Positions 53,635 to 63,526 of a stretch of 64,000 nt of DNA are shown here, one piece after another. This stretch comes from Alkalicoccus chagannorensis DSM 18086. Lineage in GTDB: Bacteria > Bacillota > Bacilli > Bacillales > Salisediminibacteriaceae. A program made the position numbers and the translations under genes. The notes below the pieces were generated by a model. That model worked only from the letters and a program-made list of their open reading frames with translations, did no database searches and was not told the origin of the DNA. Location of the stretch: positions 186,001 through 250,000 of the forward strand of contig NZ_AUCK01000001.1 of the NCBI RefSeq assembly GCF_000429725.1, given 5' to 3'. Position 1 is the stretch's first letter, and every line of letters begins with the position of its first letter.

Positions 53635-54605
53635 TTGAATTCAACGACGTGACGAAAACGTTCTCAGGTGCTGCGGCGGTGGACGGGATTTCGTTCCAGG
53701 TTCATGCGGGGGAATTGTTCGTCCTGATCGGTCCCAGCGGCTGCGGGAAAACAACGACCATGAAAATGATGAACCGGCTCATAGAACCGGACAGCGGTTC
53801 GATTCTGATCGATGATAAAAACATTAAAGAACTGCCGCTGCAGCAGTTACGATGGAACACCGGCTATGTCCTGCAGCAGATCGCTCTGTTTCCCCATATG
53901 ACAGTAGAAGAAAATATCGCAGTTGTGCCGGAGATGTGCGGCTGGTCTGCCTCTGCGGTCAGCGGCCGGACAGATGAGCTGTTGGAGCTGATCGGACTGG
54001 ACCCGGGTACGTACCGCTCTAGGCTTCCTGCAGAGCTTTCCGGGGGGCAGCAGCAGCGCATCGGCGTTGCGAGAGCCCTGGCAGCGGATCCGGATATTCT
54101 GCTGATGGATGAGCCTTTCAGCGCACTGGATCCGATCAGCCGGAGCCAGCTTCAGGATGAAATGAAAGAACTGCAGCGGACGATTCAGAAAACGATCGTC
54201 TTTGTGACTCATGACATGGACGAAGCATTAAAACTCGGTGACCGCATTGCCGTGATGAAGGAAGGAAGACTCGTGCAGCTCGATACGCCGGAGCGGGTAA
54301 CCGCAGCCCCTGCTGATGACTTTGTCCGCTCGTTTATCGGAGAAAGGCAGAGTGTCTGGCAGCGGCAGGCAGCGGTTCTTCCTATGGAAGAAACAACCAT
54401 GAACATCTCCGGGGATACCTCCGGCACTGCTGCCTCAGCCGAAACAAGTCTCGAGGACGTCTACAGCATGCTGCGCAGTAAACAAGTACAGGAACTGCCG
54501 GTGCATGCAGGAGGAAAAACGTATCTCGTGACCGATACGATGATTCTCGACTACGTTTATGACGTACAGCGCGGGAAGGAGGCTGGTGATGGACGTTCTT
54601 CGTGA
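53631..54605 (+). CDS. Osmoprotectant ABC transporter ATP-binding protein
   Basis: 324 residues. Walker A GPSGCGKTTT, signature LSGGQQQRIGVARAL, Walker B LLMDEPFSALD and His switch VTHDMDEAL. Like OpuCA/ProV it has a C-terminal extension (about 230-324) resembling one CBS unit, shorter than the usual pair. Energises uptake of glycine betaine, choline or carnitine. Overlaps the permease gene by 17 bases. Confidence 0.9.
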   Translation: MIEFNDVTKTFSGAAAVDGISFQVHAGELFVLIGPSGCGKTTTMKMMNRLIEPDSGSILIDDKNIKELPLQQLRWNTGYVLQQIALFPHMTVEENIAVVPEMCGWSASAVSGRTDELLELIGLDPGTYRSRLPAELSGGQQQRIGVARALAADPDILLMDEPFSALDPISRSQLQDEMKELQRTIQKTIVFVTHDMDEALKLGDRIAVMKEGRLVQLDTPERVTAAPADDFVRSFIGERQSVWQRQAAVLPMEETTMNISGDTSGTAASAETSLEDVYSMLRSKQVQELPVHAGGKTYLVTDTMILDYVYDVQRGKEAGDGRSS

Positions 54606-56142
54606 ATTTTTTCAGCTTGCATCAAACCAGTCCAATCTTCTGATGGAAGCATTCTGGCAGCACGTAGAGATGTCGGTCGTATCTTTATTGATCGCCGTGT
54701 TTATCGCGGTTCCGCTCGGTGTGTTTCTCGCCGTCAGACAAAAAGGTGCCGAACCGGTGATCGGTTCTACGGCCGTTCTGCAGACGATACCGAGTCTCGC
54801 ACTGCTCGGATTCCTCATTCCTTTCGTCGGCATCGGAACGCTCCCTGCGATCATCGCATTGAGCGCTTATGCTCTCATGCCGATCCTGCGCAACACGTAT
54901 ACAGGAATCAAAGGGGTCGATCGGGCGCTTGTAGAAGCGGCAGAGGCGATGGGGATGAGCCGCGCCAGGACCTTGTGGCGGATTCAGGTTCCGCTTGCCA
55001 TGCCGACGATTATGGCCGGTATTCGGACAGCGATGGTGCTGATCGTAGGTACAGCGACGCTGGCAGCCCTTGTCGGCGCCGGCGGACTCGGCGATTTGAT
55101 CATGACCGGACTTAACCGCAGCAATAATTATTATATTCTTCTCGGCGCGATACCCGCGGCACTCCTGGCGTTATTGATTGACGGTATACTGAGAGCCGCG
55201 GAGAAGAAGACGACAGGCTCCTCTTTAAAGCCGATGATCTTCGTGATTACTGCCGCCCTGTTGATTGTCACGCTGCCCTACGGCGTCCAGCAGGCGATGC
55301 CGGAAGAAGAGACAGAAGAGATTATCATTGGCGGCAAACTCGGTGCAGAACCTGAAATCATCATTTCCATGTATCAGCACTTAATCGAAGATCAAACGGA
55401 TATTCAGGTGGAGCTGGAAGCGCAGCTCGGTACAACAGACATCGTCTTCCAGGCGCTGCAGAATGGAGACCTGGACGGCTACCTTGAGTTTACAGGAACT
55501 GCCATTACCGAACTGCTCGGTGAAGAACCTGTCAGCAATGATGAGGATGAAGCGTTTGAACAGGCCCGCGAAGGTATGCTGCGGACGTACGACCTCGTTT
55601 TTCTCGAAGCCATGGATTATCAGAATACGTACGCACTTGCTGTAACGGAAGCCTTTCAGGAGGAAACAGGAGCCGAAACGATCGGGGACCTGACTGCCTA
55701 TGAAGACGACATTACAGCGGCGTTCACATTTGAATTTTATGACCGTAATGACGGCTATCCGGCCATTCAGGAAACCTATAATCTGGCATTTGATGATGTA
55801 CAGACGATGGACGCCGGACTCCGCTCCGGTGCGCTCGTCTCAGAAGATGTTCAGGTGATTGATGCGTATTCGACGGACAGCTACATGAGGGAATACAACC
55901 TCGCTGTGATGGAAGATACGGAAAATGTCTTCCCGCCGTTCAACGGAGCGCCGCTTTTTCGAGCTGACGTTCTCGACGACCATCCCGAGATTGAAGACGT
56001 GTTAAATCAACTCGGCGGCCGTATCACCGAAGAGGACATGATTGATATGAACTATGCGGTCGATGTGGATGATGAAGCTGCTTCAGACGTAGCAGAAGAA
56101 TATTTGCGGGAAGCAGGATTATTGACCTCATCAGACGAATAG
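54589..56142 (+). CDS. Osmoprotectant ABC permease fused to substrate-binding domain
   Basis: 517 residues: a permease half (about 1-215) with six helices and EAAEAMGMSRARTLWRIQVPLAMP, the EAA loop that docks the ATPase, then a further helix (about 222-240) and an extracytoplasmic OpuCC/ProX-type binding domain (about 250-517; GGKLGAEPEIIISMYQHLIE, LDGYLEFTGTA). The binding domain is strongly acidic. ATG 54589 lies behind AAGGAGG. With the ATPase gene it makes a complete two-gene importer. Confidence 0.9.
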   Translation: MDVLREFFQLASNQSNLLMEAFWQHVEMSVVSLLIAVFIAVPLGVFLAVRQKGAEPVIGSTAVLQTIPSLALLGFLIPFVGIGTLPAIIALSAYALMPILRNTYTGIKGVDRALVEAAEAMGMSRARTLWRIQVPLAMPTIMAGIRTAMVLIVGTATLAALVGAGGLGDLIMTGLNRSNNYYILLGAIPAALLALLIDGILRAAEKKTTGSSLKPMIFVITAALLIVTLPYGVQQAMPEEETEEIIIGGKLGAEPEIIISMYQHLIEDQTDIQVELEAQLGTTDIVFQALQNGDLDGYLEFTGTAITELLGEEPVSNDEDEAFEQAREGMLRTYDLVFLEAMDYQNTYALAVTEAFQEETGAETIGDLTAYEDDITAAFTFEFYDRNDGYPAIQETYNLAFDDVQTMDAGLRSGALVSEDVQVIDAYSTDSYMREYNLAVMEDTENVFPPFNGAPLFRADVLDDHPEIEDVLNQLGGRITEEDMIDMNYAVDVDDEAASDVAEEYLREAGLLTSSDE

Positions 56143-56178
56143 TATAAAGAGAAGAGAAATCTAAAGGAGGCGGTCTTC

Positions 56179-56601
56179 ATGTTCCAACATATCCTTCTGG
56201 CAGCAGACGGCTCTCAGCACGCCCTGCGCGCCTGTGAAAAAGCAGTTTATATAGCAGAGAAAACACCGGGCTGCCGGATCACTATCATTCATGTCGTCGA
56301 TGATCTGCCGACAAGAACCGATGTGATGGATGAAGCGATGCGTCCCAGAGACATCCCAGAGCACCGGCGGGAGAGGGTGAAGCCGGTAGTAGAAGCAGTG
56401 GAGCAATCCGGAGTCACTTACGAAGTCAAGCACGTTTTCGGGGAGCCCGGCCCGACGATCGTCCGGGAGGCAAACGATGAGAAGGTGGATCTGGTGGTGA
56501 TCGGCAGCCGGGGATTGAACCAGTTTCAGCAGATGGTGCTCGGAAGTGTCAGCCACAAAGTTGCCAAGCGGGCGGAATGTCCAGTTATGATTGTGAAATA
56601 G
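56179..56601 (+). CDS. Universal stress protein UspA family
   Basis: 140 residues. Opens ILLAADGSQHALRA and ends VIGSRGLNQFQQMVLGSVSHKVAKRAECPVMIV with the G-x2-G-x9-G-S nucleotide-binding motif, so an ATP-binding Usp. AAAGGAGG lies ahead of ATG 56179. Just downstream of the osmoprotectant transporter, and its last bases overlap the reading frame of the next gene's leader. Confidence 0.92.
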   Translation: MFQHILLAADGSQHALRACEKAVYIAEKTPGCRITIIHVVDDLPTRTDVMDEAMRPRDIPEHRRERVKPVVEAVEQSGVTYEVKHVFGEPGPTIVREANDEKVDLVVIGSRGLNQFQQMVLGSVSHKVAKRAECPVMIVK

Positions 56602-56612
56602 GAGGCGTGATG

Positions 56613-57026
56613 ATGCTTACGGAACAGGAACGAAAAAAGGTGCTTGAAGAGGCTGTCCATATTGCGGTAGTCGGCTGTTCTGATAAACCTCACCGAACGT
56701 CCTATCAGATTGCCGAGGCGCTGATCGCCTCAGGATACAAGGTGACGCCGGTGAATCCGAATATTGAAGAAGTTTTCGGAATAAAAGCGGCTGCAAGTAT
56801 CGGTGATGTGAACGAACCTGTTGATATCGTCAACGTATTCCGGCAGTCCCGTCACGTTGCCGGACTGGCGGAAGAATGTCTGCAGACCGATATTCCGGTT
56901 TTTTGGACGCAGCTCGGCATCCGGGACCTGACCGCAGCAGAAAAGCTGGAACGAGAAGGAAAGCAGGTCGTGATGGATTACTGTATCAAAGTAGAGCATG
57001 CCCGCCTGATAGGGAAAAAGAAGTAA
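56613..57026 (+). CDS. yneT: CoA-binding protein YneT
   Basis: 137 residues of the CoA_binding (YccU/YneT) family, a Rossmann fold with HIAVVGCSDKPHRTSYQIAEALIASGY and VDIVNVFRQSRHV. Start ATG 56613 (or 56610) behind GGAGG. It precedes parE-parC as in B. subtilis. A biochemical role is not established. Confidence 0.9.
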   Translation: MLTEQERKKVLEEAVHIAVVGCSDKPHRTSYQIAEALIASGYKVTPVNPNIEEVFGIKAAASIGDVNEPVDIVNVFRQSRHVAGLAEECLQTDIPVFWTQLGIRDLTAAEKLEREGKQVVMDYCIKVEHARLIGKKK

Positions 57027-57202
57027 ATGCTTCCTGCCGGAAGTGTTCCCATCTTCAGGCAGCTCCGCTCCCATCATTTCGTCCTCAAAGCAGGGACCTG
57101 CGAGAAGCAGGACGGAAGCAAAAGAAAGGCACGGACGCTCGTTGATCACTGAAAGTGACGTCCGTCAGCAGCGACGAAAGAACCGGATATCGGGTCTGGA
57201 TT

Positions 57203-57238
57203 TCGCGCCGGAAGCGGCTTTCTTCCGGCGCGATTTTC
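57203..57238. terminator. Terminator in the yneT-parE gap
   Basis: CGCGCCGGAAG pairs with CTTCCGGCGCG, then ATTTTCT. The gap 57027-57526 holds this terminator, the parE promoter and no gene that I can support. Confidence 0.8.
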
Positions 57239-57409
57239 TCCGTACAGCGGGGCACGGGGCTCCTTCAACCAGCTGCAGACCGTTTTTCAAAGCAGGAAGC
57301 CGGCGGTCGGGAGTCGCGATCCCGAGGTATGCCGGGAGGGAAACCGATTGCATCCGGAGAACACAGGAGGGCAGAGCACGGCCTGTAAAAAGAAAATGCG
57401 TACATACGT

Positions 57410-57440
57410 TTGACAAAGCCACCATCTTTCCGGTAATAAT
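57410..57440 (+). promoter_or_regulatory. parE promoter
   Basis: TTGACA (57410-57415), 18 bases, TAATAA (57434-57439), about 90 bases before parE. Confidence 0.65.
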
Positions 57441-57526
57441 AGAGAAGGACCAAAGAAGTTCGTGAAGATGAATACATTGTGTGTTAGAGTAAATGCTCAC
57501 AGCGATGTTCGAAAGGAGCACCATGA

Positions 57527-59491
57527 ATGAAAAACGAAGCATTTCAATACAATGATGATGCCATTCAAGTACTGGAAGGACTGGAGGCGGTCCGGAAACG
57601 GCCGGGGATGTATATCGGAAGTACAGACCACCGCGGGCTGCACCATTTAATATTCGAAATAGTTGATAACTCTGTCGATGAAATACTCGCAGGGTATGGA
57701 GATCACATTACGGTCACCCTCCATAAAGACAGCAGTGTCACGGTAACGGATAACGGGCGCGGCTATCCAACCGGTATGCATGCCACAGGAAAACCAACCC
57801 CGGAAGTAATTTTGACGGTACTGCACGCCGGAGGTAAATTCGGGCAGGGTGGTTATAAGACGAGTGGCGGCCTGCACGGAGTCGGTGCCTCGGTTGTGAA
57901 TGCGCTCTCCTCTTCTCTGACCGTGACGATCCACCGCGGAGGAAAAAAGTACGAACAGAAATTTGCTGACGGGGGGCGTCCCGTCACCACGCTTGAAGAA
58001 AAGGGAAGCTCGAAGAAGACAGGAACATCCCTGCATTTCATGCCCGATGCATCGATTTTTCAGACGACAAGTTTTCATTACGATACGGTAGCGGAACGTC
58101 TGCGCGAGGCGGCTTTTCTCCTAAAAGGAGCGAAACTGACACTGGTCGACGAACGGAACAGAGCAGGGGAATCCTTCCGCTTTCATACGGGATTGGAAGC
58201 CTTCACCGCTTACTTAAACGCAGATAAAGAAACGCTTCACCCAGTCGTGTCGATGGAAGGACAGAACGAAGGCATCGAAGTGGACTTTGCTTTTCAGTTC
58301 AACGACGGCTATACGGAAAACATTTTATCCTTTGTCAACAACGTCCGTACGAAAGACGGAGGTACCCACGAGCTCGGCGCGAAAACAGCAGTGACCCGTT
58401 CGGTTAATGAACACGCAAGGAAGCTGCAGCTGCTGAAAGAAAAAGATAAAAATCTGGATGGAAGTGACATTCGGGAAGGGTTCACCGGCGTTCTCTCGGT
58501 CCGGGTACCGGAAGAAATTCTGCAGTTTGAAGGGCAGACGAAAAGCAAGCTCGGTACGCCTGCAGCACGCGCAGCTGTCGATCAGATCATTACGGAAAAA
58601 ATCACGTATTATCTGGAAGAGAACGCCGAATTCAGCAACCAGCTGATCAGAAAGGCCATTAAAGCTTCACAGGCACGGGAAGCAGCGCGGAAAGCACGCG
58701 ATGAAGCCCGGAGCGGAAAGAAAAACAAGCGGAAAGATGCAATGCTCTCCGGGAAACTGACGCCGGCACAGTCCAAAAATGCGGAAAAAAATGAGCTGTA
58801 CCTCGTCGAGGGCGACTCCGCCGGCGGCTCAGCCAAACAAGGAAGGGATCGTCGGTTCCAGGCTGTGCTGCCGCTCCGCGGGAAAGTCATCAACACCGAA
58901 AAGGCGAAGCTTGCTGACATTATGAAGAACGAAGAAATCCGGACGATTATTTATGCCCTCGGAGCAGATGTCGGAGCGGATTTTGATCTTGATTCCTTGA
59001 ATTACGATAAAATCATCATCATGACCGACGCAGATACAGACGGCGCTCATATACAGGTGCTGCTGCTGACGTTCTTCTACCGGTATATGCGGCCCCTCGT
59101 TGAATCCGGCCGTGTATTTATCGCGCTGCCCCCACTGTATAAAGTGAGCCGGGGCAGCGGCAAGAAAGAAAAGGCTGAGTACGCCTGGAACGAAGACGGC
59201 CTGCAGGATGCTGTAAAAAAGATCGGCAGAGGCTATACCGTCCAGCGTTATAAAGGTCTCGGTGAGATGGATGCCTCGCAGCTCTGGGAGACTACAATGG
59301 ATCCGGAAACACGAACACTGGTCCGTATTACCATGGATGACCTTGCCCGTGCAGAAAGACACGTGTCTACCCTTATGGGCGATAAAGTGGAGCCGCGCCG
59401 GAAGTGGATTGAACATAACGTAGCGTTCGGTCTCAATGAAGAAACCAACATCATGGAAAACGACAGCCTGCACGTAACAGAGGAGGAGTAA
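57527..59491 (+). CDS. parE: DNA topoisomerase IV subunit B
   Basis: 654 residues. GHKL ATPase: VRKRPGMYIGSTD, EIVDNSVDEILAGY (catalytic Glu and Asn), DNGRGYPTGMH, GGLHGVGASVVNAL. Transducer then TOPRIM: LVEGDSAGGSAKQGRDRRFQ and DADTDGAHI. ParE, not GyrB, because parC follows directly and the order yneT-parE-parC is that of B. subtilis. ATG 57527 with AAAGGAG upstream. Decatenates daughter chromosomes. Confidence 0.96.
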   Translation: MKNEAFQYNDDAIQVLEGLEAVRKRPGMYIGSTDHRGLHHLIFEIVDNSVDEILAGYGDHITVTLHKDSSVTVTDNGRGYPTGMHATGKPTPEVILTVLHAGGKFGQGGYKTSGGLHGVGASVVNALSSSLTVTIHRGGKKYEQKFADGGRPVTTLEEKGSSKKTGTSLHFMPDASIFQTTSFHYDTVAERLREAAFLLKGAKLTLVDERNRAGESFRFHTGLEAFTAYLNADKETLHPVVSMEGQNEGIEVDFAFQFNDGYTENILSFVNNVRTKDGGTHELGAKTAVTRSVNEHARKLQLLKEKDKNLDGSDIREGFTGVLSVRVPEEILQFEGQTKSKLGTPAARAAVDQIITEKITYYLEENAEFSNQLIRKAIKASQAREAARKARDEARSGKKNKRKDAMLSGKLTPAQSKNAEKNELYLVEGDSAGGSAKQGRDRRFQAVLPLRGKVINTEKAKLADIMKNEEIRTIIYALGADVGADFDLDSLNYDKIIIMTDADTDGAHIQVLLLTFFYRYMRPLVESGRVFIALPPLYKVSRGSGKKEKAEYAWNEDGLQDAVKKIGRGYTVQRYKGLGEMDASQLWETTMDPETRTLVRITMDDLARAERHVSTLMGDKVEPRRKWIEHNVAFGLNEETNIMENDSLHVTEEE

Positions 59492-59494
59492 GCT

Positions 59495-61921
59495 TTGGCT
59501 CAGAAAGAACGTTATTTGGATATGCCGCTGGAAGAGGTGCTTGGAGACCGCTTCGGCCGGTACAGTAAATACATCATTCAGGACCGGGCTCTGCCGGACG
59601 CACGGGACGGCCTCAAACCGGTGCAGCGTCGTATTCTGTATGCGATGCATCAAGATAGAAACACATCGGATAAACCGTTCAGAAAGTCGGCAAAAACCGT
59701 CGGTAATGTGATCGGGAATTATCATCCCCACGGTGATTCGTCAGTATATGAAGCGATGATCCGTCAAAGCCAGGACTGGAAAATGAGAAGACCGCTCGTG
59801 GAAATGCACGGGAATAACGGCTCTGTCGACGGAGATCCACCGGCCGCCATGCGGTACACAGAGGCAAGACTCGCCCCGCTCGCGGAGATTATGCTGGAGA
59901 ATATCGGCAGAGATACGGTTGATTTTATGCCGAACTTCGATGATTCCCAGCATGAACCCGTTGTTCTGCCGGCAGCCTTTCCGAATCTGCTCGTGAATGG
60001 TTCGACAGGAATCTCCAGCGGGTATGCTACTGATATTCCTCCGCATCATCCCGGTGAAGTGATTGATGCAGCGGTGCATGTCATTGACCACCCGAATGCA
60101 GGGATCGATGATCTGATGAAGCACATTCAGGGTCCTGATTTTCCTACCGGGGGGATTATTCAAGGGGTTGAAGGCATCCGTCAGGCATATGAAACCGGAC
60201 GGGGAAAAGTCGTCGTCCGGGGGCGGGCTGAAGTAGCTTCTGTCCGCGGAGGCCGGGAGCAGCTTGTCATCAATGAAATTCCATTTGAAGTGAATAAGGC
60301 GAATCTAGTGAAGAAGATGGATGAGCTCCGTATTGATAAGAAAGTCGATGGTATTGCTGAAGTCCGTGATGAAACAGACCGCACAGGAATGCAGATTGTC
60401 GTCGAGCTGAAGAAAGAAGCGGATGCGCGCGGGGTTCTGAATTACTTATATAAGCATACGGATCTGCAGACGACGTTCAACTTCAATATGGTTGCGATCG
60501 CGGACAAGACGCCGAAACTGATGAATTTGAAACAACTGCTGAACGCCTATGTCAAACATCAGCGTGAAGTGCTGCTGCGGAGAACGGAATATGATCTCAG
60601 CCAGGCAGAAAAACGGGCTCACATTGTAGAGGGACTCATCTATGCACTATCCATCCTCGATGAGGTCATTGCCGTGATCCGTGGTGCGTCTGACAAAAGT
60701 GATGCCAAGCATCAGCTGGAGCAGACCTTCTCCTTCACTCCGGAGCAGTCGGAAGCAATCGTGACCCTCCAACTGTACCGTCTGACGAATACGGATGTGA
60801 CCACGCTGGAAAAAGAAGCGCAGGAGCTTGCAGACAATATTACTGAGTGGAAAGCGCTGCTCGCTTCAGAAAAAAAACAGGCCCAGGTGATGAAGAAAGA
60901 GCTCCGCGGTGTAAAAAAACAGCTCCGCGAAGAGCGACGCACCATGGTGGAAGAAGAGATCGAAGAAATTAAAATCGATCTTGAAGTCGTCGTGCCGTCT
61001 GAAGACGTTCGGGTCTCCATTACGAAAGAAGGATATGCTAAACGTTCCAGCATGCGCAGCTACGGGGCTTCGCAGGATGAACTTCCAACGATGAAAAACA
61101 GCGACCGGCTGCTTGTGAATCAGGAAGTCAATACGACAGATACACTGCTGCTGTTTACGAAAAAAGGATACTACCTCTTTCTTCCAGTACACGAACTGCC
61201 GGAGCTGAAGTGGAAAGAAACCGGCCAGCATATCGGTAATTTCATTCAGCTGCAGCAGGATGATGAAATAATCAGCTCGGAACACGTAACGTCCTTTGAC
61301 AATGTAAAAGACGATATGCTCGTCTTCTTTACGAAGCATGGTATGATCAAGCGGACACCGCTCGTCGACTACCATGCACAGCGATACTCGCGGTCGCTGA
61401 TGGCAGTGAAAGTAAAAGCAGGGGATGAAGTAACCGCCGTATGCAGAACGAACGGCAGTGCAGACGTGCTCGTATTTACAAAGCAAGGCTACGGGCTCCG
61501 GTTTCATGAGACTGAGGCAGCCCAGACAGGCCAGCGTACCACAGGGATGAAGGCAGTCAGCCTGAAAGATGGAGACGAAACAGCAGCAGCCATGTGTTTC
61601 ACCGGAGAGCGGGATGTGCTCCTGCTGACCCACCGCGGGGCGGCGAAAAAAATGAAAACATCTATTTTTGAGCGACAGAGCCGTGCAGGCCGTGGTGTAC
61701 GCACACTGAAGGAATTAAAAAAAGCGCCTCACCGGATCACGTCCGTCCACCTTACTTTGCAGAACACGATCATTCATGTCCGAACGGAAAAAGACCAGTT
61801 CTATACCGTCGATCCATCTACGATGAGGGCAGGAGATCGTTATACGAACGGTAGTTTTGTGATTGATACAGATAAATCAGGCGAGCCGATAGACAGCTGG
61901 CTTGTAGCAAAAGAACGGTAA
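59495..61921 (+). CDS. parC: DNA topoisomerase IV subunit A
   Basis: 808 residues. Winged-helix domain with the catalytic Tyr in AAMRYTEARLAP (about residue 120), the quinolone region GNYHPHGDSSVYEAMIR (Ser and Glu conserved), tower and coiled coil, and a C-terminal beta-pinwheel (about 490-808). TTG 59495 lies behind AGGAGGAG, three bases after the parE stop, so the two are co-transcribed. Confidence 0.96.
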   Translation: MAQKERYLDMPLEEVLGDRFGRYSKYIIQDRALPDARDGLKPVQRRILYAMHQDRNTSDKPFRKSAKTVGNVIGNYHPHGDSSVYEAMIRQSQDWKMRRPLVEMHGNNGSVDGDPPAAMRYTEARLAPLAEIMLENIGRDTVDFMPNFDDSQHEPVVLPAAFPNLLVNGSTGISSGYATDIPPHHPGEVIDAAVHVIDHPNAGIDDLMKHIQGPDFPTGGIIQGVEGIRQAYETGRGKVVVRGRAEVASVRGGREQLVINEIPFEVNKANLVKKMDELRIDKKVDGIAEVRDETDRTGMQIVVELKKEADARGVLNYLYKHTDLQTTFNFNMVAIADKTPKLMNLKQLLNAYVKHQREVLLRRTEYDLSQAEKRAHIVEGLIYALSILDEVIAVIRGASDKSDAKHQLEQTFSFTPEQSEAIVTLQLYRLTNTDVTTLEKEAQELADNITEWKALLASEKKQAQVMKKELRGVKKQLREERRTMVEEEIEEIKIDLEVVVPSEDVRVSITKEGYAKRSSMRSYGASQDELPTMKNSDRLLVNQEVNTTDTLLLFTKKGYYLFLPVHELPELKWKETGQHIGNFIQLQQDDEIISSEHVTSFDNVKDDMLVFFTKHGMIKRTPLVDYHAQRYSRSLMAVKVKAGDEVTAVCRTNGSADVLVFTKQGYGLRFHETEAAQTGQRTTGMKAVSLKDGDETAAAMCFTGERDVLLLTHRGAAKKMKTSIFERQSRAGRGVRTLKELKKAPHRITSVHLTLQNTIIHVRTEKDQFYTVDPSTMRAGDRYTNGSFVIDTDKSGEPIDSWLVAKER

Positions 61922-62084
61922 ACGCATGCAGACGAGCGTCGGAGATCATGGAGGATCCCGGCGCGATCCTGCCGCAGAGGAGAAGCGGATCTTCGGTTGC
62001 GCAGGCAGGTGCCAGCTCATAGCTCATGCGATTAGAAGCAGGGGATAGACTTTCTGGGAGAGAAATTTGTTGTTATGTAGAATA

Positions 62085-62112
62085 GTTACAGTGATTTACC
62101 ACTGTAAATAAT
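62085..62112 (+). promoter_or_regulatory. Hairpin and A/T-rich promoter region before the recombinase gene
   Basis: TTACAGTG-atttac-CACTGTAA (about 62087-62108), followed by an A/T-rich stretch with -10-like TAATAT. It resembles an operator or a leader hairpin; the T content after it is too low for a confident terminator call. Confidence 0.45.
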
Positions 62113-62151
62113 ATAATAACAATAACATACATCCACAAGGGAGGGATTCAT

Positions 62152-62982
62152 ATGCCTTTCGGTTACAGCAGATATCTAGAAAAACAAGGATACAAAGAGG
62201 TGACCGTTCAGGAGCATGCCAAACAGCTCGAACTATTTTTTAAACACGTCGATTATATTCACGAAACGGTTCCTGAACTATACGAGATCAAGCCTTCGGA
62301 TCTCAAATCGTATATTCAATTTAAGAAGTCTCAGCAGTTAAAGCCGGGAACGATCAATAAGATTATTTCCATTCTGAAACGGTTTTTCGATTACTGCTGG
62401 GAAGAGCGTCTCATCGCAGCAGATCCAGCTGAAAAACTGAGATATATACAAGACTCCAAGCAGCCAATCAGTGCGGACGGTTTTGATGAGATTCAGCAGA
62501 TTATCGATGATGCTGTACAAGACGAAGAAATGTCGTTGAAACGAAAGTGTATTCTTGTACTAGCCGGCGAAGGTTTGAGACCGGATGAATTTGCTGTTAC
62601 GGTCGATCAGATCATTACAGAAGAACAGCTTGTACGGTTATACGTCAGTAAATCCGGCCACGAGCGGATTATCACCATGGACGGACTGCGTGCACAGGTG
62701 ATTAAACAGCAGCTTCGTGATCAGCTGAGTAAAGAGCGGCAGTATTTGATATCGTCAGTAAATCGGAGTACCGGCGAAGAGCCGCTGCAGCGGATGACGA
62801 TCAGTGTGCATCTTCGCAAAGCTGCTGAAGCTGCAGGACTCGATTCTTTGACAACGAATCAAATCCGGCGTGCCTATGCGGTTCATTTACTTGATAACCA
62901 AGGATGGTCGTATGAAGAAGCGGCAGAAAAACTAGGAATTGATAAGCTGAGTGTCATGAAACTGGTGGACTCTGTCTCTTAA
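62152..62982 (+). CDS. Degenerate tyrosine recombinase-like protein
   Basis: 276 residues: an N-terminal SAM-like core-binding domain (about 1-95; TVQEHAKQLELFF, LKPGTINKIISILKRFFDYCW) and a catalytic-domain-like part (about 105-276). The first catalytic Arg is in GEGLRPDEF and the second in TTNQIRRAYAVHLL, but the HxxR His is Asn, LGH is LGID, and no nucleophile Tyr follows at the C-terminus (ends KLVDSVS). It probably cannot cleave DNA and may be a DNA-binding protein of phage-integrase ancestry. GGGAGGG lies before ATG 62152. Confidence 0.8.
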   Translation: MPFGYSRYLEKQGYKEVTVQEHAKQLELFFKHVDYIHETVPELYEIKPSDLKSYIQFKKSQQLKPGTINKIISILKRFFDYCWEERLIAADPAEKLRYIQDSKQPISADGFDEIQQIIDDAVQDEEMSLKRKCILVLAGEGLRPDEFAVTVDQIITEEQLVRLYVSKSGHERIITMDGLRAQVIKQQLRDQLSKERQYLISSVNRSTGEEPLQRMTISVHLRKAAEAAGLDSLTTNQIRRAYAVHLLDNQGWSYEEAAEKLGIDKLSVMKLVDSVS

Positions 62983-62987
62983 CATCT

Positions 62988-63032
62988 GTTTTGTCTCATT
63001 ACTAAGGTAATCTTCTATTTAAGAGACAAAAC
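62988..63032. other. Inverted repeat after the recombinase-like gene
   Basis: GTTTTGTCTC (62988-62997) and GAGACAAAAC (63023-63032), 10 bp perfect with a 25-base A/T-rich loop. It could be a terminator for either strand, but no T run follows. Confidence 0.5.
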
Positions 63033-63105
63033 CAGCGGTGTTTATATTGGTTCGCACAATTTATATTATGTCCGGGGCGTTATAATGGATAAGAGAAACC
63101 GACGT

Positions 63106-63477
63106 TTATTCGATGCGGTGCCGGTACCCTTTCCTTCTCGCTGCCTGCGGGCTCACGTGAGATGCTGCCAGTTCAATGACGTCGCTGACGTTTACTTTGT
63201 GCTCTTCAGCAAATGTCTTCACTTTTGTCAGCAGTTCCGTATCGTACGTCGTTTTATACTGCCGGCGGTCGCCGGGTCTGCGTTTATGGATCTCTGCCGG
63301 TGGATTGCTCAGGATGTTTTCCAGCCCTGTCTCCAGCAGATAATTAACATACGTATTGTGTGCTTCTGCCTGCTGCTGCATCGATGCCAGTACAGACGCA
63401 GATATGTTCGTACGGAATTTTTTCCTGCTGTCATCTTCTGCGTGATATAAGCCGTCCTGTGTTCGAATCCAGACCAC
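63106..63477 (-). CDS. Putative ribbon-helix-helix DNA-binding protein
   Basis: 123 residues starting at GTG 63477, with AGGGAGG nine bases upstream. Two segments each look like a strand followed by two helices: KKFRTNISASVLASMQQQAE...YVNYLLETGLENIL and RRQYKTTYDTELLTKVKTFAEEH...VSDVIELAASHV. This suggests a tandem or internally paired RHH fold. No family name recognised. Confidence 0.6.
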   Translation of the reverse strand: MVWIRTQDGLYHAEDDSRKKFRTNISASVLASMQQQAEAHNTYVNYLLETGLENILSNPPAEIHKRRPGDRRQYKTTYDTELLTKVKTFAEEHKVNVSDVIELAASHVSPQAARRKGYRHRIE

Positions 63478-63526
63478 GTGGTCATACCTCCCTGCTCGTT
63501 GTTATATACGTGATGCCGGCATGAGT

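Noticed and set aside
62152-63477. Integrative element boundary marked by the recombinase-like gene
   Set aside because: The recombinase lacks its nucleophile, no tRNA or att-like direct repeats were seen, and neighbouring genes are not phage-like.
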